Positions 43,592 through 51,524 of a stretch of 64,000 bases of DNA are shown piece after piece. The position numbers and the translations under genes were made by a program. The notes under the pieces were generated by a model, which was given only the letters and a program-made list of their open reading frames with translations, did not search any database and was not told where the DNA came from. This DNA is from Halobaculum sp. MBLA0143 (GTDB lineage: Archaea > Halobacteriota > Halobacteria > Halobacteriales > Haloferacaceae), in assembly GCF_041361465.1 (NCBI RefSeq), contig NZ_JBGKAC010000001.1, forward strand, positions 496,001-560,000. Reading direction: 5' to 3'. The stretch's first letter is position 1. Each line of letters begins with the position of its first letter.

Positions 43592-43623
43592 CAGACGATC
43601 CGGAGGTGACCGACAGTGACTGA
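43588..43623 (+). CDS. Micro-ORF 2 of the permease leader (11 aa)
   Basis: Encodes MTDDPEVTDSD from GTG, with GGAGG 10 nt upstream inside micro-ORF 1. It carries the GGAGGTGA that serves micro-ORF 3. Confidence 0.35.
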   Translation: MTDDPEVTDSD

Positions 43624-43693
43624 CAGACGACGACGGACGAGACGGGCGGCCGACGAGCCACTGGTCCGTCGGGAGGTGGGTCGTGGCGACTGA
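43616..43693 (+). CDS. Micro-ORF 3 of the permease leader (25 aa)
   Basis: A GTG-started, Arg-rich 25-codon frame (MTDRRRRTRRAADEP at the N-terminus). A full GGAGGTGA ends 6 nt before it (43602-43609). Its stop lies 11 nt inside the permease gene, whose own SD (GGAGGTG, 43672-43678) is within this ORF. Confidence 0.35.
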   Translation: MTDRRRRTRRAADEPLVRREVGRGD

Positions 43694-44693
43694 ACGACCC
43701 GACGCGGCGCCCGGTCGGAAGTCGGGAGTGTACGCGGGGTTCGTCCGGTGGATGGAGAACCTCACCGAGACCCAGTTCGCCTACTTCCTGTTGACGCCGG
43801 CGTTGTTGTTGTTGGGCGTCGTCGCCTTCTGGCCGTTGCTCTCGACGTTCCGGCTGTCGTTGTTCGCCGACAACATCACCGGCGCCGCCACCGTCGGCGA
43901 CTTCGTGTTGTTGGACAACTACGTGGCGATCCTGACGGGCGAACGGAACGCGCTGATGCCGGCGCCGTTCCTCCCGGAGACGCTGACAGTCGGGGCGTTC
44001 TTCGAGAGCGCGCTGACGGTGACGTTGATCTTCACCGTCGTCAGCGTCCTGTTCGAGACGCTGATCGGCTTCGGCCAGGCGCTCGTGTTGAACCAGGACT
44101 TCAAGGGCCGGAGGTGGGTGCGCGTCGCCATCATCATCCCGTGGGCGATCCCGATCGTCGTCCAGGGGATGATCTTCTACCTGTTCTTCGCCCCCGACGT
44201 CGGGATCTTCATCGGCGACGGAGCGTTGTCGCTCCAGGGGCTGGGGCTCCTCTCGGACTCCCCGCTCCAGACGGCACAGGACTCGACGCTGATCGTGATC
44301 GTCGCGGACATCTGGAAGACGACCGCGTTCATGGCGTTGTTGATTCTCGCGGGGCTCCAGAGCGTCAACCGCGACCTGTACGACGTGGCGAAGGTCGCGG
44401 GCGCGTCGCCGTGGCAGCGGTTCAAGATGATCACCCTGCCGATCGTGTTCCCGACGGTGTTGGTGGCGATGCTGTTCCGGACGATCCAGGCGATGCGCGT
44501 GTACGGAGTGATCGAGGCGACGAACGTCGGCTGCAACACGCTGCCGTCGCTGTCGTGTCTCGTCGTCTCCTCGTTCTTCGGCGGGACGCGGCTCGTCGGC
44601 ACCGCAGCGACCGTCGCGTTCCTGACGGCCGCGATCATCGGGGTCGTCGTGTCGGTGTACATCGTGTTCTACGCACGGGAGGACGTGGAATGA
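43683..44693 (+). CDS. Sugar-type ABC transporter permease (MalF-like)
   Basis: 336 residues with six to seven helices. The first helix is FAYFLLTPALLLLGVVAFWPLL, and the EAA loop is YDVAKVAGASPWQRFKMITLPIV, which docks on the ATPase. An extracytoplasmic loop of about 65 residues follows helix 1. It starts at GTG behind a GGAGGTG site and overlaps micro-ORF 3. It ends ATGA-coupled to the second permease. Confidence 0.93.
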   Translation: MATERPDAAPGRKSGVYAGFVRWMENLTETQFAYFLLTPALLLLGVVAFWPLLSTFRLSLFADNITGAATVGDFVLLDNYVAILTGERNALMPAPFLPETLTVGAFFESALTVTLIFTVVSVLFETLIGFGQALVLNQDFKGRRWVRVAIIIPWAIPIVVQGMIFYLFFAPDVGIFIGDGALSLQGLGLLSDSPLQTAQDSTLIVIVADIWKTTAFMALLILAGLQSVNRDLYDVAKVAGASPWQRFKMITLPIVFPTVLVAMLFRTIQAMRVYGVIEATNVGCNTLPSLSCLVVSSFFGGTRLVGTAATVAFLTAAIIGVVVSVYIVFYAREDVE

Positions 44694-45841
44694 GTCGAGA
44701 CGACCCAGACACCACGACGGACACAGACGTGGAGACACACGACGACGCGCCGGGGTACGACGCTGCCCGGTCCGAGGACTCGGGCGGCAGCGCAGGTGCC
44801 GGCGGCACGGACGCCGACGGGGATCCCAGTGGAACGGACGCCGACGGCACGGACGCCAGCGGCACGGACGCCGCCGACGGTACTCCCACCACCCCGGGAA
44901 CGACGGCTCCCCCGCTCCGCACCGACGGGATGGGGACGGAGCCGGAGCCCAACAGGGGGATCCTGCAGAAGTGGGTCGACAGCACGATCTCCGACCCGGA
45001 GAAGGCGTACCGCGCGATGTTCTACGTCGCCACGATCTTCTTCGTCGTGACGACGCTGTTCCCGTTCTACTGGATGCTCGTCGTCGCCGTGACGCCTGGC
45101 AGCTCCTACGCGCTGATCCCGCCGACGCTCGGCGCCGGGTCGTTCGACTCGTTCGTCGACGTGTTCGAGCGGATCGCGTTCGCCCGTTACATGTTCAACA
45201 GTCTGTTCCTCGCCACAGTGACGACTGCGTTGGTCCTCCTGCTGGCGAGTCTGGCGGGCTACGTGTTCGGCCGGCTGGAGTTCCCCGGCCGGCGGCCGCT
45301 GATGCTGCTCATCCTGGCGATCAGCTACTTCCCCCCGGCGGCGTTCTTCCTCCCGTTGTTCCAGCTGTTCACCGGGAACGTGTTCCCGTGGGTGGAGCTG
45401 TACAACACGCCAGGGGCGCTGATCCTCCCCTTCTCGTCGTTGTTCATGCCCCTGTCGATCTTCATCCTCACGACGTTCTACGGGCAGATCCCCGACGGGC
45501 TGGAGGACGCCGCCCGCGTCGAGGGGACGACACGGCTGGGGGCGTTGTTCCGCGTGATCGTCCCGCTGTCGGCGCCCGGCGTCGCCACCGCGGGCGTCCT
45601 CACGTTCATCGCCGTCTACAACGAGTTCTTCTTCTCGTTCCTGATGACCGACGGCGGGGCACAGGACTGGGCGCCGGTCGTCGGCGGCCTGATCCAGCTC
45701 CAACGGGCGGGACAGTTCGAGATCACCTACAGCGTGATGGCCGCCGGCAGCATCATCGCGGTGTTGCCGGTGACGCTTCTGGTCGTGGTCGCACAGGAGA
45801 AGATCGTCAGCGGCCTCACCTCGGGGGCGCTCAAGGAGTAA
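44690..45841 (+). CDS. Sugar-type ABC transporter permease (MalG-like) with acidic N-terminal extension
   Basis: 383 residues. The first about 100 are hydrophilic; residues 35-70 repeat Thr-Asp-Ala-Asp/Ser-Gly units (GTDADGTDASGTDAADGT). The core then has six helices with AMFYVATIFFVVTTLFPFYW and the EAA loop EDAARVEGTTRLGALFRVIVPL. Family members are usually about 280 residues, so the extension is extra and cytoplasmic. ATGA overlap with the upstream permease. Confidence 0.92.
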   Translation: MSRDDPDTTTDTDVETHDDAPGYDAARSEDSGGSAGAGGTDADGDPSGTDADGTDASGTDAADGTPTTPGTTAPPLRTDGMGTEPEPNRGILQKWVDSTISDPEKAYRAMFYVATIFFVVTTLFPFYWMLVVAVTPGSSYALIPPTLGAGSFDSFVDVFERIAFARYMFNSLFLATVTTALVLLLASLAGYVFGRLEFPGRRPLMLLILAISYFPPAAFFLPLFQLFTGNVFPWVELYNTPGALILPFSSLFMPLSIFILTTFYGQIPDGLEDAARVEGTTRLGALFRVIVPLSAPGVATAGVLTFIAVYNEFFFSFLMTDGGAQDWAPVVGGLIQLQRAGQFEITYSVMAAGSIIAVLPVTLLVVVAQEKIVSGLTSGALKE

Positions 45842-45847
45842 CAGAAC

Positions 45848-47035
45848 ATGGCACGAGTCAAACTCGACGGCGTCACCAAGCGCTACGACGACGTAACGGC
45901 GGTCGAAGACATGAACCTGGACATTCGAGACGGGGAGTTCGTCTGTCTCGTCGGTCCCTCCGGCTGTGGGAAGTCGACGACGATGGAGACCATCGCCGGG
46001 CTGACCAAGCCCACGTCGGGGAGCGTCAACATCGGGGACCGCGACGTGACGCGGCTCCCGCCGAAGGATCGCGGGATCTCGATGGTGTTCCAGAACATCG
46101 CCCTGTTCCCGCACATGGACGTGTACGACAACATCTCCTTCGGCCTCCGCCTGCGCGACTACGACGGCGAGGAGATCGACCGTCGCGTAGAGGAGGCCGC
46201 GGAGATCGTCCAGATGAGCGGGATGCTCGACCGGATGCCCGACGAGATGTCCGGCGGGCAGCGCCAGCGCGTCGCCATCGCCCGCGCCATCGTCCGCCAG
46301 CCGGAGGTGTTCCTGATGGACGAGCCGTTGGCGAACCTAGACGCCAAGCTCCGGGTGTCGATGCGGACGGAGCTCCAACGACTCCACAAGGAACTGGACA
46401 CGACGATCATCTACGTCACCCACAACCAGGCGGAGGCGATGACGATGTCCGACCGGATCGCCGTCCTCAATCAGGGTGAGCTCCAGCAACACGACCCGCC
46501 GTTGGTGTGTTACAACGAGCCGACGAACAAGTTCGTCGCCGGCTTCATCGGCTCCCCGTCGATGAACTTCACTGCGGGTGAACTCACCGCGACCGGGTTC
46601 TCCTCGGAGTACTTCGACGTGGAGTTCGACACGGGCGACTTCGAGCGACACGTCGGCGACTCGGTCGACCTCGGTATCCGGCCGGAGGACGTCTCCCCGG
46701 TCGAGGCCACCGGCGAGGCCCGCGACCCCACCCACCCGGTCGACGCCACGGTGGACGTGATGGAGCCGATGGGCGACGAGATCTTCGTCTACCTCGTCCT
46801 GTCGGACGACGTGGGCGTCGGGATGGGGCGTGGTGCCAGCGGTGCCGACCGTCTGCTGATGTCCGTCTCGCCCGACAGCACCATCGAGGAGGGCGACGAC
46901 ATCAGCGTCCGGCTCGACCGCGCGAAGTTCCACCTGTTCGACGGACGCGGGGAGGCGATCACCCACAGCGTCGCCTCGCCGGCGAACTCGACGGCCGACG
47001 CCGGGGCCGGAACCGGCACGGAGGAGGCGGAGTAG
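45848..47035 (+). CDS. Sugar-type ABC transporter ATPase (MalK/UgpC-like)
   Basis: 395 residues. Walker A GPSGCGKST (36-44), ABC signature MSGGQRQRVAIARAI, Walker B VFLMDEPLANLDAKL and switch His in IYVTHNQAEAMTMSDR; the C-terminal 150 residues form the TOBE-type regulatory domain (LGIRPEDVSPVEA) of the MalK subfamily. Energises import by the two permeases. It starts 6 nt after the second permease stop. Confidence 0.94.
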   Translation: MARVKLDGVTKRYDDVTAVEDMNLDIRDGEFVCLVGPSGCGKSTTMETIAGLTKPTSGSVNIGDRDVTRLPPKDRGISMVFQNIALFPHMDVYDNISFGLRLRDYDGEEIDRRVEEAAEIVQMSGMLDRMPDEMSGGQRQRVAIARAIVRQPEVFLMDEPLANLDAKLRVSMRTELQRLHKELDTTIIYVTHNQAEAMTMSDRIAVLNQGELQQHDPPLVCYNEPTNKFVAGFIGSPSMNFTAGELTATGFSSEYFDVEFDTGDFERHVGDSVDLGIRPEDVSPVEATGEARDPTHPVDATVDVMEPMGDEIFVYLVLSDDVGVGMGRGASGADRLLMSVSPDSTIEEGDDISVRLDRAKFHLFDGRGEAITHSVASPANSTADAGAGTGTEEAE

Positions 47036-47036
47036 C

Positions 47037-47231
47037 GTGGCCTCCGTGTTGTACCTCGTCGCCGTGTCCGCGTTGTTCGTCCCGTGGGTGTACGGGCTGT
47101 ACGCGCTCGGCCGCGACACGAAGAACCGCCTGCTCCCGGCCATCCGCCAGTACCGCCGCGGACGCCGCCGCCAGAAGGAGGAGGCGGAACGAGAGGAGGA
47201 ACGCGAGGAACGCCGGCGACAGCTCTACTGA
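47037..47231 (+). CDS. Small single-helix membrane protein in the sugar operon
   Basis: 64 residues from GTG, starting 1 nt after the ATPase stop. Residues 3-24 (SVLYLVAVSALFVPWVYGLYAL) form one helix; the rest is a charged helix (RRQKEEAEREEEREERRRQ) on the cytoplasmic side. The tight spacing argues for a role with the transporter. No family recognised. Confidence 0.65.
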   Translation: MASVLYLVAVSALFVPWVYGLYALGRDTKNRLLPAIRQYRRGRRRQKEEAEREEEREERRRQLY

Positions 47232-47267
47232 GCGCCGGCCGTCACCCCAGTTCGAACGGAACGTGAG

Positions 47268-47276
47268 TGTTAACAA
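47268..47276 (+). promoter_or_regulatory. TATA-like box of the Gfo/Idh/MocA gene
   Basis: TGTTAACAA, about 28 nt before the ATG at 47300; it rules out an earlier in-frame start at 47267, which would lie within the box. Confidence 0.5.
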
Positions 47277-47299
47277 CTGATGTACACAACTTCGACAAG

Positions 47300-48352
47300 A
47301 TGACAGAGACCCGGGTCGGTATCGTGGGCCTCGGAGGGATCGCACACCACCACGCGGAGCGACTCGTCGAGACGGACGCACGGCTGGTCGGCGGGATGGA
47401 CGTGGCCGAGTCGGCCCGCGAGCGGTTCGGCGACACCTTCGACGTCGTGACGTTCGCCGACGCCGCTCCCCTGTTCGAACAGATCGACGCCGTCGTCGTG
47501 ACGACGCCCAACCGCTTCCACGAGGAGTACGCCGTCGCGGCCTTGGAGGCCGGACTGGACGTGCTCATCGAGAAGCCGTTGGCCCACACCGTCGACAGCG
47601 CCGAACGCATCGCCGCCGCCGCCCGCGAGGCGCCCGGTTTCCTCGTGGTCGGGTTCAACAACCGCTTCGCTCCGCCGGTGGAGGTGTTACACGACCGCGT
47701 CGCCGCCGGCGAACTCGGCGAGATCACCCACGTCGAGGCCAACTACGTCCGCCGGCGGGGTGTCCCCGGCCGCGGGTCGTGGTTCACCGACGAGGCCGTC
47801 GCCGGCGGCGGCGCGCTCGTCGACCTCGGCGTCCACGCCGTCGACCTCGCCTTACACCTCGCCGGCTTCCCCGCCGTCCGCGAGGTGTCCGGAGTCACCC
47901 GTTCCGAGTTCGGCGGCGACGAGGAGTACGCCTACCTGGAGATGTGGGGCGACGACGACGGTCCCGAGGCGTTCGACGTCGAGGACTCCGCGTCCGCGTT
48001 CCTCCGCTTCGACGGCGGCACCACCGTCTCGCTGGAGGCTGCCTGGGCCGTCAACCGCCCGCCGACCCAGGAGTTCTTCGTCCGCGGCACCGACGGCGGC
48101 GCCCGCTTCGACCGCGCGACCGGCGAACTCACCCTGTTCGACGCCGGCACCGACGGCGGCCACCACCTCGCCGACACGGAGATCCGGACCCGCGACGGAG
48201 ACTCCCACCGCGCCGAACAACGCGCGTTCCTGGAGGCGGTTCGGGCGGGTGAAGCGCCCGAGCGGAACACCGTGGCGGAGGGGCTGGCCGTCCAACGGGT
48301 GTTGTCCGCGATCTACGAGTCCGACGAGTCCGGGTCGGCCGTGGAACTGTAG
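47300..48352 (+). CDS. Gfo/Idh/MocA-family oxidoreductase
   Basis: 350 residues. Rossmann GIVGLGGIAHHHAERL, the nicotinamide-side EKP motif (91-93) in DVLIEKPLAHTVD, and GGGALVDLGVHAVDLALHL carrying the family's Asp/His pair. Members oxidise sugars, inositols or their acids with NAD(P). It lies after a sugar-type importer and before an alcohol dehydrogenase, so a catabolic sugar or polyol dehydrogenase is likely. Start fixed by the TATA box. Confidence 0.92.
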   Translation: MTETRVGIVGLGGIAHHHAERLVETDARLVGGMDVAESARERFGDTFDVVTFADAAPLFEQIDAVVVTTPNRFHEEYAVAALEAGLDVLIEKPLAHTVDSAERIAAAAREAPGFLVVGFNNRFAPPVEVLHDRVAAGELGEITHVEANYVRRRGVPGRGSWFTDEAVAGGGALVDLGVHAVDLALHLAGFPAVREVSGVTRSEFGGDEEYAYLEMWGDDDGPEAFDVEDSASAFLRFDGGTTVSLEAAWAVNRPPTQEFFVRGTDGGARFDRATGELTLFDAGTDGGHHLADTEIRTRDGDSHRAEQRAFLEAVRAGEAPERNTVAEGLAVQRVLSAIYESDESGSAVEL

Positions 48353-48456
48353 TCGGGTCGATTCGTTCGGCTCTCTGGCCTCGTCGTGGGGCGAACGACG
48401 GTCGAGACCACCCGTCCCACCACCGAACAGACACGGAGACGACCGACCCACACACG

Positions 48457-48466
48457 GGTAGTTAAC
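48457..48466 (+). promoter_or_regulatory. TATA-like box of the alcohol dehydrogenase gene
   Basis: GGTAGTTAAC, about 28 nt before the GTG at 48491; supports that start over an upstream frame. Confidence 0.5.
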
Positions 48467-48490
48467 AGCCACCCCCACTCAACTGTTGCC

Positions 48491-49561
48491 GTGCGCGCAG
48501 CAGTGTTACGCGAGTACGGCGAGCCGCTCGAAGTAACCGAGATCTCGGCTCCGGAGCCGGACCCACACGGCACGGTCGTGGCGGTCGAGGCCTGCGGCGT
48601 CTGTCGGTCGGACTGGCACGCCTGGCAGGGCCACGGGGAGTGGGCGGACGACCAGGTCCCCCTGGACTTCGTCCTCGGCCACGAGCCCGCCGGCGAGGTC
48701 GTCGCCGTCGGCGACGACGTAGAGCGCGTCGAGGTCGGCGACAGGGTCGCAGTGCCGTTCGACCTGGGCTGTGGCGCGTGTCTGGAGTGTACGAACGGCC
48801 ACGGCAACACCTGTCTCGACGGGGCGGCGCTGGGGTTCGAACGCGCGGCGCCGGGGGCGTTCGCAGAACGAGTGCACGTCCCGAACGCCGACTACAACGC
48901 CCTGCCGCTGCCCGAGGGGGTCGCGGCCCGAGACGTGGCGGCGTTGGGCTGTCGGTTCACCACGGCGTACCACGCCCTGGCCCACCGCGCGGACGTGACG
49001 GCCGGCGACTGGGTGGCGGTCCACGGTGCAGGCGGCGTCGGCCTGTCGGCGATCCACGTCGCCGACGCCACCGGAGCACGCCCCGTCGCGGTGGACGTCG
49101 ACGACGCGGCACTCGAACGAGCAGAGACGGCAGGCGCGGCGGCGACCGTCGACGCGACGGAGACCGACCCGGTCGAAGCGATCCGAGCGCTGACGGCCGA
49201 CCGCGGCGGCGAGGGGGCCCACGTCTCCGTCGACGCGCTCGGGCGGGCAGAGACGTGTCGCAACTCCGTGGACTGTCTCCGGCAGCGAGGCACCCACGTC
49301 CAGGTGGGGCTGACGACGGACGCGGAGGCGGGCGAGGTGGCGTTGCCGATCGACGAGATCACGCGGTGGGAGATCGACGTGGTCGGGTCCCGTGGGATGC
49401 CGCCGACACACTACGACGAACTCCTGGGGCTGCTGGCGTCGGGCGCGGTCGACCCGAGCGTGTTGGTCGGCCGGGAGCTGTCGCTGTCGGAGGTGCCGGA
49501 TCGGCTGGCGGCGATGACGGACTACGAGACGGACGGCGTAGAGGTGTTGACCTTCGAGTGA
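48491..49561 (+). CDS. Zinc-dependent alcohol dehydrogenase (MDR family)
   Basis: 356 residues. Catalytic zinc ligands Cys38 and the GHE motif (63-65); structural zinc cysteines at 94, 97, 100 and 108; nucleotide-binding GAGGVGLSAIHVA. It oxidises an alcohol, polyol or hydroxyl of a sugar acid with NAD(P); substrate unknown. GTG at 48491 is supported by TATA spacing. Its stop overlaps the glycerate kinase start. Confidence 0.92.
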   Translation: MRAAVLREYGEPLEVTEISAPEPDPHGTVVAVEACGVCRSDWHAWQGHGEWADDQVPLDFVLGHEPAGEVVAVGDDVERVEVGDRVAVPFDLGCGACLECTNGHGNTCLDGAALGFERAAPGAFAERVHVPNADYNALPLPEGVAARDVAALGCRFTTAYHALAHRADVTAGDWVAVHGAGGVGLSAIHVADATGARPVAVDVDDAALERAETAGAAATVDATETDPVEAIRALTADRGGEGAHVSVDALGRAETCRNSVDCLRQRGTHVQVGLTTDAEAGEVALPIDEITRWEIDVVGSRGMPPTHYDELLGLLASGAVDPSVLVGRELSLSEVPDRLAAMTDYETDGVEVLTFE

Positions 49562-50976
49562 CTGACGACCGCAACGGGGTCGACGGGGACGACGACGTTC
49601 GGTTCGACACGGACGGCCCGTCCACGCCGGCCCGGGAGCTCGCCCGCGACTGTCTCGCGGCGGGCGTCCGAGCGGCGCGTCCGGCGGCAGCCGTCGCCGA
49701 CGGCGTCCACGTCACGGACGGCCAGCTCCGGGTCGCCGACACGCGGACGACGACGGAGACTGAGACTGAGACTGAGACAGAGACTGAGACGGTGACGGCA
49801 GATCTCGCGGCCGCAGACCGACTGGTGGTCGTCGGCGGCGGGAAGGCGGCGCCGGCGCTGACGCGGGCGCTCGTCGACCGACTCACGGCTGCGGGCCACC
49901 CCCCGGGCGACGGGGTCGTCCTCGTCCCCCCGACGGCGGCCGGCGAGGGGCCGGGACGGGTGCGGTTCGCGGCCGGCGGTCACCCGACACCCACGGCCGA
50001 GGGGGTAGCGGCGACCCGCGAGGCGCTGACGCTCCTCGACGACGCGGGCCGAGAGACGGTCGTGCTCGCACCGATCACGGGCGGCGGGAGCGCACTCCTC
50101 GCAGCTCCGGCTCCGGGCGTCGACCACGAGGCGGTCGCAGCCGTCACGACCGACCTGCTCGCGGCCGGCGCGACGATCCGGGAGACGAACGCCGTCCGGA
50201 CGGCGCTGTCGGCGGTGAAAGGCGGCCGGCTGGCCACACGCGCCGCCCCGGCGCGGGTGGTCGCCGTCGTCGTCAGCGACGTGGTCGGGGACGACCCGGC
50301 CGTCGTCGCCAGCGGCCCGACCGTCCCTCGACGCGACCGCCCGGATCCGCTCGCGGTGCTCGACGGCTACGACCTCGCGTCGCCCGCGGTCCGGCGGGTG
50401 ATCCGGAACGACGACACACCCCCGACGCCGGCGCCCGACGGCGAGACAGCGGCCCGAACGGACACGGCCGTCGTCGCGGGCGGCCGGCGGGCGGTCGACG
50501 CCGCCGTCGCCCGTGCCCGCGACCGCGGCGCCAGAGCCGTCTCGCTGGGTGAGACGACGGGCGAAGCACGACGCCGCGGTCGCCGTGCCGGCGGGCTCGC
50601 GGCCGCACTCGCACCGGGCGACCGTCCCGTGGTCGTCGTCACCGGCGGGGAGACGACTGTCACCGTCCGCGGCGACGGCGTCGGCGGGCCGAACTGCGAG
50701 TACGCGCTCGCGGCCGGGCTGACGCTCGCCGACGCGGACGCCGGTCGGGAGACGGTCGTCGCCGCCGTCGACACGGACGGCCACGACGGCTCGACTGCCG
50801 CCGCCGGCGGCGTCGTCGACGGCACGACCGTCACCGACCCGGCGAGCGCGCGGGCGGCACTCGCCGACAACGACAGCCTGTCGTGGCTCGCGGACGCCGA
50901 CGGCCGCCTCCGGTCCGGCCCGACCGGGACGAACGTGAACGACCTCCGCGTGACGGTCCGGCTGCCGGACGGGTAG
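49558..50976 (+). CDS. Glycerate 2-kinase, DUF4147/MOFRL family
   Basis: 472 residues. Phosphorylates D-glycerate at C2 using ATP, making 2-phosphoglycerate. Motifs: VVVGGGKAAPALTRAL, ITGGGSALLAAPA, ALSAVKGGRLA, VVSDVVGDDPAVVASGPT, and the MOFRL domain VVTGGETTVTV...VAAVDTDGHDGSTAAAGG. The GTG overlaps the dehydrogenase TGA. An inserted Glu-Thr tract comes from a six-base microsatellite. In archaea this enzyme closes non-phosphorylated or branched sugar-acid pathways. Confidence 0.93.
   Translation: MTDDRNGVDGDDDVRFDTDGPSTPARELARDCLAAGVRAARPAAAVADGVHVTDGQLRVADTRTTTETETETETETETVTADLAAADRLVVVGGGKAAPALTRALVDRLTAAGHPPGDGVVLVPPTAAGEGPGRVRFAAGGHPTPTAEGVAATREALTLLDDAGRETVVLAPITGGGSALLAAPAPGVDHEAVAAVTTDLLAAGATIRETNAVRTALSAVKGGRLATRAAPARVVAVVVSDVVGDDPAVVASGPTVPRRDRPDPLAVLDGYDLASPAVRRVIRNDDTPPTPAPDGETAARTDTAVVAGGRRAVDAAVARARDRGARAVSLGETTGEARRRGRRAGGLAAALAPGDRPVVVVTGGETTVTVRGDGVGGPNCEYALAAGLTLADADAGRETVVAAVDTDGHDGSTAAAGGVVDGTTVTDPASARAALADNDSLSWLADADGRLRSGPTGTNVNDLRVTVRLPDG
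49756..49791 (+). repeat. GAGACT hexanucleotide repeat in glycerate 2-kinase
   Basis: Six tandem units (GAGACT x3, GAGACA, GAGACT, GAGACG) encode an in-frame Glu-Thr run between residues 66 and 78. Slippage would change length but not frame. Confidence 0.85.
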
Positions 50977-51029
50977 TGGCGCCGCCGTGGGGTTCGACAC
51001 TCGAGAGAGAGTGAGACCGCGGGAGGCCG

Positions 51030-51524
51030 TCAGGCCTCGTCGTCTTCGCCGTCTTCGTCGTCCGCGTCGGCCTCTGCCTCCTCGGCGCGCTCCGTCAGCT
51101 CGACGGAGCCGCCGGCCTGTTCGATCTCCGCCCGCGCACCGGACGTGAACGCGTCGGCGGTGACGTGGAGTTCCTGCCGGGCCTCACCGTTGCCCAGCAC
51201 CTTCACCACGTCCACCTCGTGGCCGTCCTCGGCCACGTCGCGGGCGTCCAGGTGGTAGGCACCGTCCGCCTGCTCGGCGACCCCCTCGGCCGCCAGCAGC
51301 GCGGCGTCCTCGTCCAGTTCCTGGACGGACACCTCCGCGACCACGTCCTGGGCCTTCTCCGGCGGGGAGAACCCGTGTTTCCCCAGGGGCGGGTGGTTGT
51401 GGTACTCGTGTTTGTCGCGGCCGGCCGCACCGCGACCGCCTCTGTGGCCGGCGCCACGGTTGTGCTTGTGCGAGCCGCCGCCGTGCGTGCGCGTCCCACG
51501 CTGGCGCTTCTTCTTGCTCGTCAT
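51030..51524 (-). CDS. rpl15: Ribosomal protein uL15
   Basis: 164 residues. The basic N-terminus (SKKKRQRGTRTHGGGSHKHNRGAGHRG) inserts into 23S rRNA; the C-terminal half is the globular domain with a very acidic 20-residue tail. Last gene of the ribosomal cluster in this window, overlapping uL30 by 4 nt. secY, the usual next gene, is absent; the next gene is convergent. Confidence 0.95.
   Translation of the reverse strand: MTSKKKRQRGTRTHGGGSHKHNRGAGHRGGRGAAGRDKHEYHNHPPLGKHGFSPPEKAQDVVAEVSVQELDEDAALLAAEGVAEQADGAYHLDARDVAEDGHEVDVVKVLGNGEARQELHVTADAFTSGARAEIEQAGGSVELTERAEEAEADADDEDGEDDEA

Noticed and set aside
42618-44738. 706-codon minus-strand frame
   Set aside because: Antisense to the binding-protein and permease genes; composition dominated by Arg, Asp and His, with no motif.
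44669-46479. Long minus- and plus-strand frames over the second permease and the ATPase
   Set aside because: Out-of-frame shadows of genes with complete family motifs in the correct frame.
49558-50976. HprT/PfkB-type sugar kinase for the last gene of the sugar module
   Set aside because: The MOFRL and DUF4147 motifs are clear and no PfkB signature is present.
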